Source of the DNA: Fulvivirga imtechensis AK7
GTDB taxonomy: Bacteria > Bacteroidota > Bacteroidia > Cytophagales > Cyclobacteriaceae
Assembly: GCF_000331535.1 (NCBI RefSeq)
Contig: NZ_AMZN01000055.1
Location: forward strand, 223,316 to 287,315
Direction: 5' to 3'
DNA: 64,000 nucleotides
Both the position numbers and the translations under genes were made by a program. Below, piece by piece: positions 51,486 to 58,808 of the stretch (positions within the stretch are counted from its first letter, which is position 1; every line of letters begins with the position of its first letter). The notes beneath the pieces are model-generated. The model did not search any database and was not told the DNA's origin. It saw only the letters and a program-made list of their open reading frames with translations.

Positions 51486-52307
51486 ATGAGAAAGCTAAAT
51501 CATATTTTGGCGCTAGCTATAGCAGCCGGTTTCCTGTTCTTTTCATGCGAAAATGAAAATGTATCTCCTGGCGATGAGGTGCCGGAGGAAATTCTTTCCA
51601 AACTAACACAACTGGGTTTTAGTACAGATGGTGTAATGCGTTTCGAAGACGGTTTTCTGGTGGAAAATGATATTTATTTAACCGCAGGTGATATTCATCG
51701 CATGAGTCCTGGTCACAATATACCAGTTGTTGAGCAGTATAGTACAGATAACCTGGTTACGGCCACTCCGAGAGTGATAACCGTTTATATGCCTACAGGA
51801 AGAAAGGGGTTTAGCTCAGGTGAGCAGGCCGGTCTGGATGAGGCAATTCGCAGATATAATGCTGAGAACCTGACAATAACATTCCAGAGAGTAACCAGCA
51901 GCAGTGCAGACATCGTGTTTCAGAGATTGAGTAAGGGTGATGAGCGCAGGGGTATTCTTGGTTCTGCAGGTTTTCCTACGGCTTCGGGTGATCCTTATGG
52001 TACTATAAAAATGAGCGGAATATTGGAATCAACTTATGGGTTGAGCACCGATGGCATTGCCACAATTATGGCTCATGAAATGGGCCACTGCATTGGCTTC
52101 CGTCATACTGATTACTTTGACAGAAGCATCAGTTGCGGAGGGGGAACTGCTAACGAAGGTAGTGGTAGTATAGGAGCTAATCATATACCAGGTACGCCAA
52201 CTGGCGCTGACCTACAAGGTAATGGTTCATGGATGCTGGCTTGTACTGATGGTTCAAGCAGACCATTTACAAATGCAGACAAAACTGCTTTAAATTACTT
52301 ATACTAA
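51486..52307 (+). CDS. M57-type zinc metalloprotease lipoprotein, copy B
   Basis: This 273-residue paralogue of copy A differs at about 31 positions by hand alignment (about 89% identical), with no gaps. It has its own lipoprotein signal (ALAIAAGFLFFSC), the same AHEMGHCIGFRHTDYFDRSI zinc site, and an identical ending ADKTALNYLY. Synonymous positions differ widely between the copies, so the duplication is not recent and the protein is under strong purifying selection. The signal peptide and the N-terminal 30 residues are the most diverged parts. It has its own terminator, so the genes are separately transcribed. Confidence 0.87.
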   Translation: MRKLNHILALAIAAGFLFFSCENENVSPGDEVPEEILSKLTQLGFSTDGVMRFEDGFLVENDIYLTAGDIHRMSPGHNIPVVEQYSTDNLVTATPRVITVYMPTGRKGFSSGEQAGLDEAIRRYNAENLTITFQRVTSSSADIVFQRLSKGDERRGILGSAGFPTASGDPYGTIKMSGILESTYGLSTDGIATIMAHEMGHCIGFRHTDYFDRSISCGGGTANEGSGSIGANHIPGTPTGADLQGNGSWMLACTDGSSRPFTNADKTALNYLY

Positions 52308-52324
52308 ACACCCTAAAATATAAA

Positions 52325-52360
52325 GCAAGAAAAGGCTGCCTATAAGGTGGCCTTTTTTGA
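52325..52360 (+). terminator. Terminator of M57 protease copy B
   Basis: AAGGCTGCC and GGTGGCCTT flank TATAA and are followed by TTTTTTGATTT, the same layout as the terminator after copy A. Confidence 0.75.
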
Positions 52361-52507
52361 TTTATGATGAGTTAATGGTATAATGGGGTAATTGCTATTA
52401 GTGGGACTTTCTCCGGATATTGAGTTGGGGTAAAGGTGGAAGGTTCCGGCAGCGGGTAAGAAAGAAAAGCAAACGGGCACAATTAATAATTAACATCCAC
52501 AAAGTAT

Positions 52508-52515
52508 TACATTTG
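52508..52515 (+). promoter_or_regulatory. Possible -7 element of the tetR-type gene
   Basis: TACATTTG matches TAnnTTTG 57 bases before the regulator ATG. No clear TTG lies 19-21 bases upstream, so the call is tentative. Confidence 0.35.
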
Positions 52516-52572
52516 CATTTGTAAGTTCTTGTTATCGGGAACGATTAGTCCAAATATGATGTCTTAGAAAGA

Positions 52573-53154
52573 ATGCCGAAGCACATCACATTCGATAGAG
52601 AGGTGGTCATCAAAAAGGTCACGGAGCTTTTCTGGCGAAAAGGCTATCATGGCACCTCTATGCAAGATCTCGTGGATACGACCGGTTTAAACCGTTCCAG
52701 CCTTTATAATACTTTTGGTGATAAGTTTGCCCTGTTTCTTGAATCAATGAAATACTACCAGCAGCAGGAGCAAGGCGCTGCATACAGTCACCTTTTTAAA
52801 AGTGGCTCAGCCGTTGAATGCATACAGTCTTTTTTTATTGCTTTGATAGACAATATTGAGGAGGATAAAGATAAAAAGGGCTGTTATTTAATTAACTGCA
52901 CTGCAGAATTATCCGCCACGGATCCTCATGTCCGTGATTTCCTTACTGATAACCAACATTCTCTAATCAGAGCATTTACCGATCTGATACATTCCGGGCA
53001 ACAAAACGGTGAAATACCTGCCACAAAGGATGCGAGACACCTGGCACTCTATCTTTTTTCCAGCCTTCAGGGATTAAGACTTACCGGAATGCTTAATAAT
53101 TCAAGAAAGGAACTTGAAGGGATAGCAGAGGAAATTATGTCTTCCCTCGGATAA
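52573..53154 (+). CDS. TetR/AcrR family transcriptional regulator
   Basis: The 193-residue protein has an N-terminal helix-turn-helix (KKVTELFWRKGYHGTSMQDL, then TGLNRSSLYNTFGDKFALF). The C-terminal ligand-binding helices contain KKGCYLINCTAELS and LFSSLQGLRLTGML. The C-terminal type is that of regulators beside short-chain dehydrogenases. It precedes such a gene here, and the palindromes at 53171-53217 lie between them. It probably represses the dehydrogenase; the inducer is unknown. Confidence 0.9.
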   Translation: MPKHITFDREVVIKKVTELFWRKGYHGTSMQDLVDTTGLNRSSLYNTFGDKFALFLESMKYYQQQEQGAAYSHLFKSGSAVECIQSFFIALIDNIEEDKDKKGCYLINCTAELSATDPHVRDFLTDNQHSLIRAFTDLIHSGQQNGEIPATKDARHLALYLFSSLQGLRLTGMLNNSRKELEGIAEEIMSSLG

Positions 53155-53170
53155 TTTTTTTTGAAATTAT

Positions 53171-53188
53171 TTGAAACGATCGTTTCAA
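53171..53188. promoter_or_regulatory. TetR-type operator 1, perfect palindrome
   Basis: TTGAAACGATCGTTTCAA is an 18-bp perfect palindrome directly between the tetR-type gene and the dehydrogenase start. The position over the expected promoter fits repression of the dehydrogenase gene. Confidence 0.75.
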
Positions 53189-53199
53189 TATAACGTATA

Positions 53200-53217
53200 T
53201 TGGAATATTCGTTTCAA
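53200..53217. promoter_or_regulatory. TetR-type operator 2, degenerate copy
   Basis: TTGGAATATTCGTTTCAA keeps one half (TCGTTTCAA) of operator 1 and a degraded other half. It starts 29 bases after operator 1 and overlaps a TATATTGG near-match to the -7 promoter element. Confidence 0.5.
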
Positions 53218-53232
53218 ATAAAACTAAATAAC

Positions 53233-53982
53233 ATGACTAAATTAACTGGAAAAGTAGCCATAATTACCGGGGCCAACAGTGGCATAGGTTTAGCTACAGC
53301 TAAATTATTTGCCCGCGAAGGGGCTAAGGTAGTAATTACCGGCAGGAGGGAGGAAGCACTTAAAGAAGCTGCCTCCGAAATTGACGGTGAAGTTTTGGCA
53401 ATAACTGCCGATGCAGGGAAGATCGATGATATTAAAAGGGTGATAAGTACTACAGTGTCGAAATTTGGAAGCATTGATATCTTGTTTCCCAATGCTGGCA
53501 TTGCCCCATTCTTCCCTGTTGAGCAAACATCCGAAGCGCTTTTTGATGAGGTGATTGGCACCAATTTAAAAGGGCCATTCTTTCTGGTGAAAGAAGCCAT
53601 ACCTTTTTTGAATGACAATGGCGTGGTTATATTTAATACAACCATAGCTCACACGAAAGGTTTTCCTCACACAGGCGCCTATGTGGCCTCCAAAGCAGGA
53701 TTACGGTCCCTCGTTCGCATACTCACCTCTGAACTGAAAGAAAAAGGAATACGCGCAGTGGCAGTTAGCCCGGGCCCTATCGATACACCTATTTTCAGTA
53801 AGCTTGGAAAGTCGGAAGAAGAAGTGGAGCAGATGGGAGCCGCTTTTGCAGCACAGGTTCCCTTGGGTCGCTTCGGTTCAGCAGATGAGATAGCCCGTGC
53901 TGTTGTATTCTTAGCATCATCCGAAGCATCGTTTGTCAATGGAGCCGAAATTGTTGTGGATGGTGGTTTGAGCCAAGTGTAA
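53233..53982 (+). CDS. Short-chain dehydrogenase/reductase
   Basis: From the ATG at 53233 the protein has 249 residues; the frame is open 11 codons upstream into the operator region. It has the NAD(P) loop GANSGIGLATA, the NAG motif (FPNAGIAPFFPVEQT), and the catalytic Ser/Thr-Tyr-Lys set in NTTIAHTKGFPHTGAYVASK. The C-terminal GGLSQV end and the PGPIDTPIFSKLG loop are also typical. The Arg in GRREEAL after the second strand suggests NADPH. The substrate is unknown. It is controlled by the upstream TetR-type regulator, as the operators suggest. Confidence 0.9.
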   Translation: MTKLTGKVAIITGANSGIGLATAKLFAREGAKVVITGRREEALKEAASEIDGEVLAITADAGKIDDIKRVISTTVSKFGSIDILFPNAGIAPFFPVEQTSEALFDEVIGTNLKGPFFLVKEAIPFLNDNGVVIFNTTIAHTKGFPHTGAYVASKAGLRSLVRILTSELKEKGIRAVAVSPGPIDTPIFSKLGKSEEEVEQMGAAFAAQVPLGRFGSADEIARAVVFLASSEASFVNGAEIVVDGGLSQV

Positions 53983-54060
53983 AGGAATTTTTTGGCTCAT
54001 TAGCCTCGCTGAAAGGCGGGATTTTTTTGCCTCTTCCGCAGTGCAAAGCGGAATTACTTA

Positions 54061-54423
54061 TCATTGAAGGATGATATCGCCATCTATTTTTAATTGGTTG
54101 TGAAGCTTTCTCGCCACATCGAGTGTGATATCTCTTTTTCCGCGTAGATACTCACTAATTCTACTTTTGGAAACACCAAGGAGCTGTGCAAGATCGGATT
54201 GCTTAAGACCCATTTCATACATTCGCAGTTTGATCACCTCTATGAGTGACGGTGTTTCAATTTTATAATGTTGATCTTCATAGTCAGTAACTAAGTCCGA
54301 TAACCTGTCCATCATAACAAATTCCGGATTGTCGAAACTATGATCGTCACCGATCTTGAGCATCAGTTCATCGATCTGCTTTAATGCTTTCTGATATTGC
54401 GCGTCCGTTTCAATTTTCTTCAT
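54061..54423 (-). CDS. higA: HigA-like antitoxin
   Basis: From the ATG at 54423 the protein has 120 residues; the frame is open seven codons further. The N-terminal half (MKKIETDAQYQKALKQIDEL) is helical and acidic. The C-terminal half is an XRE helix-turn-helix, with IEVIKLRMYEMGLKQSDLAQ, then LLGVSKSRISEYLRGKRDIT. It neutralises the toxin encoded just upstream and, with it, represses the operon. The four-base gap and the toxin-first order are typical of higBA. Confidence 0.85.
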   Translation of the reverse strand: MKKIETDAQYQKALKQIDELMLKIGDDHSFDNPEFVMMDRLSDLVTDYEDQHYKIETPSLIEVIKLRMYEMGLKQSDLAQLLGVSKSRISEYLRGKRDITLDVARKLHNQLKIDGDIILQ

Positions 54424-54427
54424 AGTT

Positions 54428-54721
54428 TTAAATGTTTTTAGCATCTATTTTATCATACTCTGCATGTGTTCCTATCCACCGGATATACACCTTTCCCGAT
54501 ATGTAAATTACAATTGCTAGAAGTCGGTAATCATTTCCTTTGATGTTAAACACCACCCTGCTGTTGCCAACATAATCGGCACTCACAAAATGTTGTTTCA
54601 GCTCATTAAGGTTTTGCCATTCAACTTTTGAGACTTTTTTGTACCATTCCTCCAGAGCAGTTTTAGAGTCAGCATGTTTAGAATAATAATCAACTATTTT
54701 TTTCTTACTTACAATTCTCAT
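54428..54721 (-). CDS. higB: HigB-like toxin
   Basis: From the ATG at 54721 the protein has 97 residues, beginning MRIVSKKKIVDYYSKHADSK. The frame extends 20 codons upstream into the operator. The RelE/HigB fold is shown by ALEEWYKKVSKVEWQNLNEL, GNSRVVFNIKGNDYRLLAIV and IYISGKVYIRWIGTHAEYDK. The family (PF09907 type) cleaves mRNA on the ribosome. The downstream higA starts four bases after the stop codon. Autorepression is supported by the palindrome just upstream. Confidence 0.87.
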   Translation of the reverse strand: MRIVSKKKIVDYYSKHADSKTALEEWYKKVSKVEWQNLNELKQHFVSADYVGNSRVVFNIKGNDYRLLAIVIYISGKVYIRWIGTHAEYDKIDAKNI

Positions 54722-54733
54722 GGAATGAGCTAA

Positions 54734-54770
54734 GTTACATATTTTGGAATAAAATATCAAAATATGTAAC
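54734..54770. promoter_or_regulatory. higBA operator, long palindrome
   Basis: Perfect 13-base arms (GTTACATATTTTG at 54734-54746 and its complement at 54758-54770) are separated by 11 bases. They begin 13 bases upstream of the higB start and would cover its promoter. Confidence 0.75.
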
Positions 54771-54899
54771 ACGAAAGACACATGCAGCGCGTCCTATAAG
54801 TGAAAATCCAACTTTTTTATCCAAACTATGGATAGACTGCCTATATTTAAAATTAAACGCAACTCTGCAATCGTTTCTAAACCTTAATGGTCACCCATC

Positions 54900-55292
54900 A
54901 TGAAAAAATATCTATCCGTCATCATTTTAGCTATTACGTGCTTGATTGTCCATGAAGCAACAGCTCAGAAGATTGATAATAATGATTTTGTCCACATGGT
55001 CTTCATCTGGCTGAAGAACCCCGATAATCAGGAGGATAGGGCAAAATTTGAGGCTTCTTTGAAAAAGTTTATCGACAGCTCCAAATATGTAAAAACGAAA
55101 TACCTCGGCCTGCCTGCCGCTACAGACCGTCCGGTAATTGATAATACCTACACCTATTGCATGATCCTGACCTTTGCTTCCAAGGAGGAGCAGGACAAAT
55201 ACCAGGCAGAGGAAGTGCATAAAACCTTTATTAAAGAGTCAGAACATCTGTGGGAAAAAGTGTTGGTTTATGATTCGGAGGGGATTTGGTGA
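54900..55292 (+). CDS. Exported Dabb-domain (stress-responsive alpha/beta-barrel) protein
   Basis: The 130-residue protein has a signal peptide (MKKYLSVIILAITCLIVHEA, then TAQ). After it comes the Dabb fold: FVHMVFIWLKNPDNQEDRAK, KTKYLGLPAATDRP, YTYCMILTFASKEEQDKYQA and EEVHKTFI. Family members form dimeric alpha/beta barrels and are linked to stress. An exported form is common in Bacteroidota but its function is unknown. The following sulfotransferase starts 91 bases after its stop. Confidence 0.8.
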   Translation: MKKYLSVIILAITCLIVHEATAQKIDNNDFVHMVFIWLKNPDNQEDRAKFEASLKKFIDSSKYVKTKYLGLPAATDRPVIDNTYTYCMILTFASKEEQDKYQAEEVHKTFIKESEHLWEKVLVYDSEGIW

Positions 55293-55383
55293 AACTCGTA
55301 TTCTGCTTTTTAAACATTTGGATCTCATTAATGTATATCTCAGTCGGAGGTTTAACTTTTGTTCCCAATACCATCAGGCTAAC

Positions 55384-56064
55384 ATGAAAAGTAAGTGGAA
55401 ATACTTCAGCACCTGGTGGATTATCAAGCGAAAGCAGTTGTTTAATCTCCTTCTGCCCAAAGGAAATTATTATACCAGGTTTGTTATTGTTTGCACTGGA
55501 CGGTCGGGATCCACATTGTTACATACTTATCTTAACTCACACCCTCAAATATGGTCTTATGGGGAAATACTGCGTAAAAGATTGGTCAAAGAGAAACCCA
55601 TAATTTCATTGGAAAGAATGGTTTTTAAACCTCATACCAAAGCGATCAGGGCCATTGGTCTAAAGATGTTTTACGACTATCGAGAGCAGGAGGCTTACCA
55701 AAGGGCTTTTGAAGAGGTTGTAAATGACCGTGATATAAAAGTCATTCATCTGACCAGGGAGGATAAACGGCAGCAATTGATTTCACTTAAACGGGCCGAG
55801 GAGACGGGGATATGGAGCAGTACTTCCAAATTACAGACAAAGGTGGAGGTGGATTTCTCTGCGGAAGAGTTGGTAGCTTATGAGAAGAAAATTAATAGTA
55901 GTGCCACAGAAATTCGCTCCTTATTCGCCAGCCATCAGATGCTTGAGGTGACTTATGAAGCGCTTACCACTGATGCTCAGGAAGTACTGAGCCGTGTGCA
56001 ACAGTTTTTAGGAGTAAAGCCCAAACGACTTTTTACCTTATTGATTAAGCAGGGAGATGGTTGA
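55384..56064 (+). CDS. Sulfotransferase family protein
   Basis: From the ATG at 55384 the protein has 226 residues. The frame is open back to 55174, but that part overlaps the Dabb gene and has no protein character. The PAPS-binding loop is IVCTGRSGSTLLHTYLNSHP (the 5'-phosphosulfate motif RSGSTLL). The 3'-phosphate region IKVIHLTREDKRQQLISLKR is followed by YEALTTDAQEVLSRVQQFLG. It would transfer sulfate from PAPS to a carbohydrate, lipid or protein acceptor; the acceptor is unknown. A link to the glycan genes after 57.5 kb is possible but not shown. Confidence 0.8.
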   Translation: MKSKWKYFSTWWIIKRKQLFNLLLPKGNYYTRFVIVCTGRSGSTLLHTYLNSHPQIWSYGEILRKRLVKEKPIISLERMVFKPHTKAIRAIGLKMFYDYREQEAYQRAFEEVVNDRDIKVIHLTREDKRQQLISLKRAEETGIWSSTSKLQTKVEVDFSAEELVAYEKKINSSATEIRSLFASHQMLEVTYEALTTDAQEVLSRVQQFLGVKPKRLFTLLIKQGDG

Positions 56065-56134
56065 ACTAATATGCTTTGTGAGTAATGACTTTACCCCGGA
56101 ATTATTTATCTTTTCGTTTTGAACAAAACCAACC

Positions 56135-56647
56135 ATGGATACTTCCAGAATAGTAGAAAAAGCAAAAATCTCCAAATTTTACCTGTGGGTACTCAATGTA
56201 GGGCTCAACAGGATGATCCCTTTCAATAAACCACATGGTTTTAAAGTAGAAGAGATCAGGGAAGATTACATAAAAACCTCATTACCTTTTAAGAAGAGGA
56301 ATTTCAACCACATCAGAGGGCTCCATGCCTGTGCCCTGGCCACACTTTCTGAGTTCACCACCGGCTTCCTGATGGTATCCCGCCTCGATCCTAAGAAATA
56401 CAGGATCATACTCAAAACATTGGAAATGGACTACCATTACCAGGGAAAAATGAAGGCCTATGGCGCCTTTGAGATTACTGATCAGTGGCTTCAGGAAAAT
56501 ATCTATGATCCGTTGGAAAATAATGATGCTACTGTTGTAGTCTGTGAAATTAAGATCCATGACGAGGCCGGTAATCATCTCACCACTGGAAAAGTACATT
56601 GGCAGGTGAAGGCCTGGAGCAAAGTAAAAACGAAAGTGACTGCTTAG
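56135..56647 (+). CDS. DUF4442 hotdog-fold protein
   Basis: The 170-residue protein opens MDTSRIVEKAKISKFYLWVL. It then has PFKKRNFNHIRGLHACALAT with LSEFTTGFLM, the DUF4442/PaaI-like hotdog helix with a conserved NH--HA(C/G)A pattern. C-terminal strands include VVCEIKIHDEAGNHLTTGKV. Family members are presumed acyl-CoA or acyl-ACP thioesterases. It is the second hotdog protein in the window, not closely similar to the one at 1052-1606. It ends 32 bases before an inverted-repeat element. Confidence 0.75.
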   Translation: MDTSRIVEKAKISKFYLWVLNVGLNRMIPFNKPHGFKVEEIREDYIKTSLPFKKRNFNHIRGLHACALATLSEFTTGFLMVSRLDPKKYRIILKTLEMDYHYQGKMKAYGAFEITDQWLQENIYDPLENNDATVVVCEIKIHDEAGNHLTTGKVHWQVKAWSKVKTKVTA

Positions 56648-56679
56648 GTTTACTCGAAAATTGTTAAATTAGTTCGGCT

Positions 56680-56813
56680 TAGTGTCTGTAAGGAAACTCA
56701 CCAACTTATCGTCATTGCGAACGAAGTGCGGCAATCCCCCTTCTTTAGCGTGCATTAAGAGGGGATCGCTTCGATTCCTCGCGATGACGGCAAGAGTTTT
56801 CTTAGAGACACTA
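56680..56813. mobile_element. Short inverted-repeat (MITE/REP-like) element
   Basis: The ends TAGTGTCTGTAAGGAAACTC (56680-56699) and, on the other strand, TAGTGTCTCTAAGAAAACTC (56794-56813) match at 17 of 20 positions. The interior begins CGTCATTGCGAACGAAGTGC and ends GCGATGACG. It is a second nested inverted repeat of the CGTCATTGCGA type that is widespread in bacterial genomes. There is no coding capacity. Confidence 0.7.
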
Positions 56814-56929
56814 GTTAAGAAAAAGAACGGTCATTTTGAGTCTAAGGGAGAGATTTATGCATCTTTAAAGCAGTTTCTTGTACATAGATCCCTCCAAAGT
56901 CGGGATGACTGGGGGCGCATTAGCATACA

Positions 56930-56989
56930 GAAAACTGAGAACTGTGAACTGAGAACTGTAAACTGAGAACTGAGAACTGAGAACTGAAT
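56930..56989. repeat. Heptamer-periodic array touching the Mpo1-like start codon
   Basis: Seven-base words AACTGAG, AACTGTG, AACTGAG, AACTGTA, AACTGAG, AACTGAG, AACTGAG run to five bases before the ATG at 56994. This is the most regular of the four heptamer arrays in the window. Confidence 0.8.
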
Positions 56990-56993
56990 AATC

Positions 56994-57476
56994 ATGCGAA
57001 AAATAGATCAACTGCTTCAGGAGTATGGCGAAAGTCATCAGAATAAGACCAATAAAATGATCCACTGGATATGTGTGCCATTGATATTCTTCAGCATAGT
57101 GGCGCTGATCTGGTCTATACCTCATGGCCCACTGGAGAGGTTTTTAGGCAATGACGGGAATCCGTTTGTGAACTGGGCTACTGTGGTGTTGGTGATCGTA
57201 TTGATCTATTATGTAACACTTTCCATACCCCTGACCATCGGTATGATGCTGTTTTCCGTGCTTTGTTTGTTTGCAGCAAGAGGGTTGGTGCAGTTAAATA
57301 TAGCCCCGCTTTGGTTGATTGCGATTGTCATTTTTATCGTGGCGTGGATAGGCCAGTTTTACGGGCACAAGGTGGAAGGGAAAAAACCTTCGTTTTTTAA
57401 GGATGTGCAATTCCTGCTTATTGGGCCGGCCTGGCTGATGCACTTTATCTACAAAAGAATCGGAATACCTTATTAA
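56994..57476 (+). CDS. Mpo1-like (DUF962) membrane protein
   Basis: The 160-residue protein opens MRKIDQLLQEYGESHQNKTN and carries four to five membrane helices. The conserved His residues are visible in ESHQNKTNKMIHWICVPLIF and in WIGQFYGHKVEGKKPSFFKD, with LLIGPAWLMHFIYK at the end. In yeast, Mpo1 is an iron-dependent dioxygenase that shortens 2-hydroxy fatty acids. The same His pattern suggests a related activity here, which is inferred. It is directly preceded by a heptamer array and followed, after 16 bases, by the FdtA-like gene. Confidence 0.82.
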   Translation: MRKIDQLLQEYGESHQNKTNKMIHWICVPLIFFSIVALIWSIPHGPLERFLGNDGNPFVNWATVVLVIVLIYYVTLSIPLTIGMMLFSVLCLFAARGLVQLNIAPLWLIAIVIFIVAWIGQFYGHKVEGKKPSFFKDVQFLLIGPAWLMHFIYKRIGIPY

Positions 57477-57492
57477 GAAGCCGGAAGTAATA

Positions 57493-57879
57493 GTGGAGCC
57501 ATACATTATCGAGCTTTCCGAGACAGAAAGTAAGGGAGGAAAATTAAGTTTTATCGAAAATCCAGCGATCCCTTTTGATGTAAAGCGGTTGTATTGGATC
57601 TACGACTTGCAGGACAATGCTGTGAGAGGAGGGCACAGCCACTTGAACTCCGACCGTGTGTTGATCTGTCTCAAAGGCCGTGTTGAGGTTGAGTTGGAAA
57701 GCAGTAAAGGGCAAAAATACCATTTTGAGCTGGCAAAGGCCCGGGAAGCGTTGTATTTTCCCAGAAAGCACTGGATCAGAATGCGGTGCTCGGAAGATGC
57801 TCTGCTGCTAACATTAACTTCGTGCAAGTTTGAAGATGATCAGTATCAAAAGGACTATGATCTTTTCAGACAATCATGA
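57493..57879 (+). CDS. FdtA/WxcM-like cupin (sugar ketoisomerase-type)
   Basis: The 128-residue protein begins at a GTG (EPYIIELSETESKGGKLSFI); no ATG occurs before residue 90. The cupin motif is RGGHSHLNSDRVLICLKGRV, with the two conserved His residues, and FPRKHWIRMR closes the barrel. TDP-4-oxo-6-deoxyglucose 3,4-ketoisomerases (FdtA, QdtA) have this form and make precursors of 3-amino-3,6-dideoxy sugars. No rmlA/rmlB genes are in the window. It overlaps the next gene by four bases (ATGA). Confidence 0.8.
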   Translation: MEPYIIELSETESKGGKLSFIENPAIPFDVKRLYWIYDLQDNAVRGGHSHLNSDRVLICLKGRVEVELESSKGQKYHFELAKAREALYFPRKHWIRMRCSEDALLLTLTSCKFEDDQYQKDYDLFRQS

Positions 57880-58808
57880 TGCAGGAGTCATATTCTTTCC
57901 AGGTACTTCAATATCCGTTTGCTCACAGCTATAAAAATTCAGCCCTCTATAATACTGAGAAATTCCTTGGCAACTACCCCACAGATGCCTTTTATCGGTT
58001 GGTAATGATAAAGAATAACACGACTTACGCACAGGTGAACCTTCATATCAGGCAAAATGAGGCGCTCAATGCTGTTTTTTCGGGTTTTGGGGGAATTGAG
58101 CATGAGCTGTCAGATGAAATGTTGCAATGGTTTATCCAAAAACTATTGGACTGGTGTTCAGAGCAGCAGGTGTTATTGCTGAAGCTAAAGCTGCCAGCGC
58201 CATTCTATGTCTCCAACGCTATCCAAACAGAGCGAATTTTAACAGACAACCGTTTTGAAGTATTATCAGACGAACTTAATCAGCACATTGTAGTTTCCTC
58301 TGAAGCATATCAGGCTATTATCCGGAAAAATGAGCGTAAGCGACTAAGAAAATGCCGGGAGGCTGGTTTTAAATTCAAACAGCTGTCTCCCGGTCAGCTT
58401 CAGGAGGCTTATGAGTTGATCAAAGATAATCGCTTAAGAAGGGGTTTCCCCGTAACAATGACTTTTGAGGCATTGGATAAGATGTACCACAATCTTCCTG
58501 AAAATTATTTGCTTTTTGGCGTGTATGACAAAGACAGGCTGATAGCAACTGCTGTAAGCATCAGGGTGAGCAATGAAGTGCTTTATAATTTTTATCACGG
58601 AGATGCTGCTGACTATCGAAGCTATAGCCCGGTGGTGATGTTGCTCGATGGGGTTTATGCGTATTGCCAGGAAAAAAAGATAAAGTATCTGGACCTTGGC
58701 ATCTCATCGGTCAATGGAGAGGTGAATGAAGGTTTGCTTCGGTTTAAGAGAAACTGTGGTTGCAGGACCACCTCCAAAAAAGTAATGATAAGGCACCTAC
58801 AAGAGTGA
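57876..58808 (+). CDS. FemAB/GNAT-like acetyltransferase
   Basis: The 310-residue protein belongs to the FemAB-like GNAT type (Acetyltransf_6). It has IIRKNERKRLRKCREAGFKF, ELIKDNRLRRGFPVTMTFEA, then YLLFGVYDKDRLIATAVSIR, and YNFYHGDAADYRSYSPVVML with LDLGISSVNGEVNEGLLRFK. These enzymes add amino or acyl groups to sugars or peptides. It is translationally coupled to the FdtA-like gene, so the two may together make and N-acylate an amino sugar (inference). Its last 12 bases overlap the convergent glycosyltransferase gene. Confidence 0.75.
   Translation: MMQESYSFQVLQYPFAHSYKNSALYNTEKFLGNYPTDAFYRLVMIKNNTTYAQVNLHIRQNEALNAVFSGFGGIEHELSDEMLQWFIQKLLDWCSEQQVLLLKLKLPAPFYVSNAIQTERILTDNRFEVLSDELNQHIVVSSEAYQAIIRKNERKRLRKCREAGFKFKQLSPGQLQEAYELIKDNRLRRGFPVTMTFEALDKMYHNLPENYLLFGVYDKDRLIATAVSIRVSNEVLYNFYHGDAADYRSYSPVVMLLDGVYAYCQEKKIKYLDLGISSVNGEVNEGLLRFKRNCGCRTTSKKVMIRHLQE

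Noticed and set aside
53983..54060. Terminator after the dehydrogenase gene
   Set aside because: A T-run is present but the stem (GCCT / AGGC) is only four pairs, too weak to call.
55174..55383. Extended N-terminus of the sulfotransferase
   Set aside because: It overlaps the Dabb gene out of frame and is Arg/Lys/Cys-rich; the ATG at 55384 directly precedes the recognisable domain.
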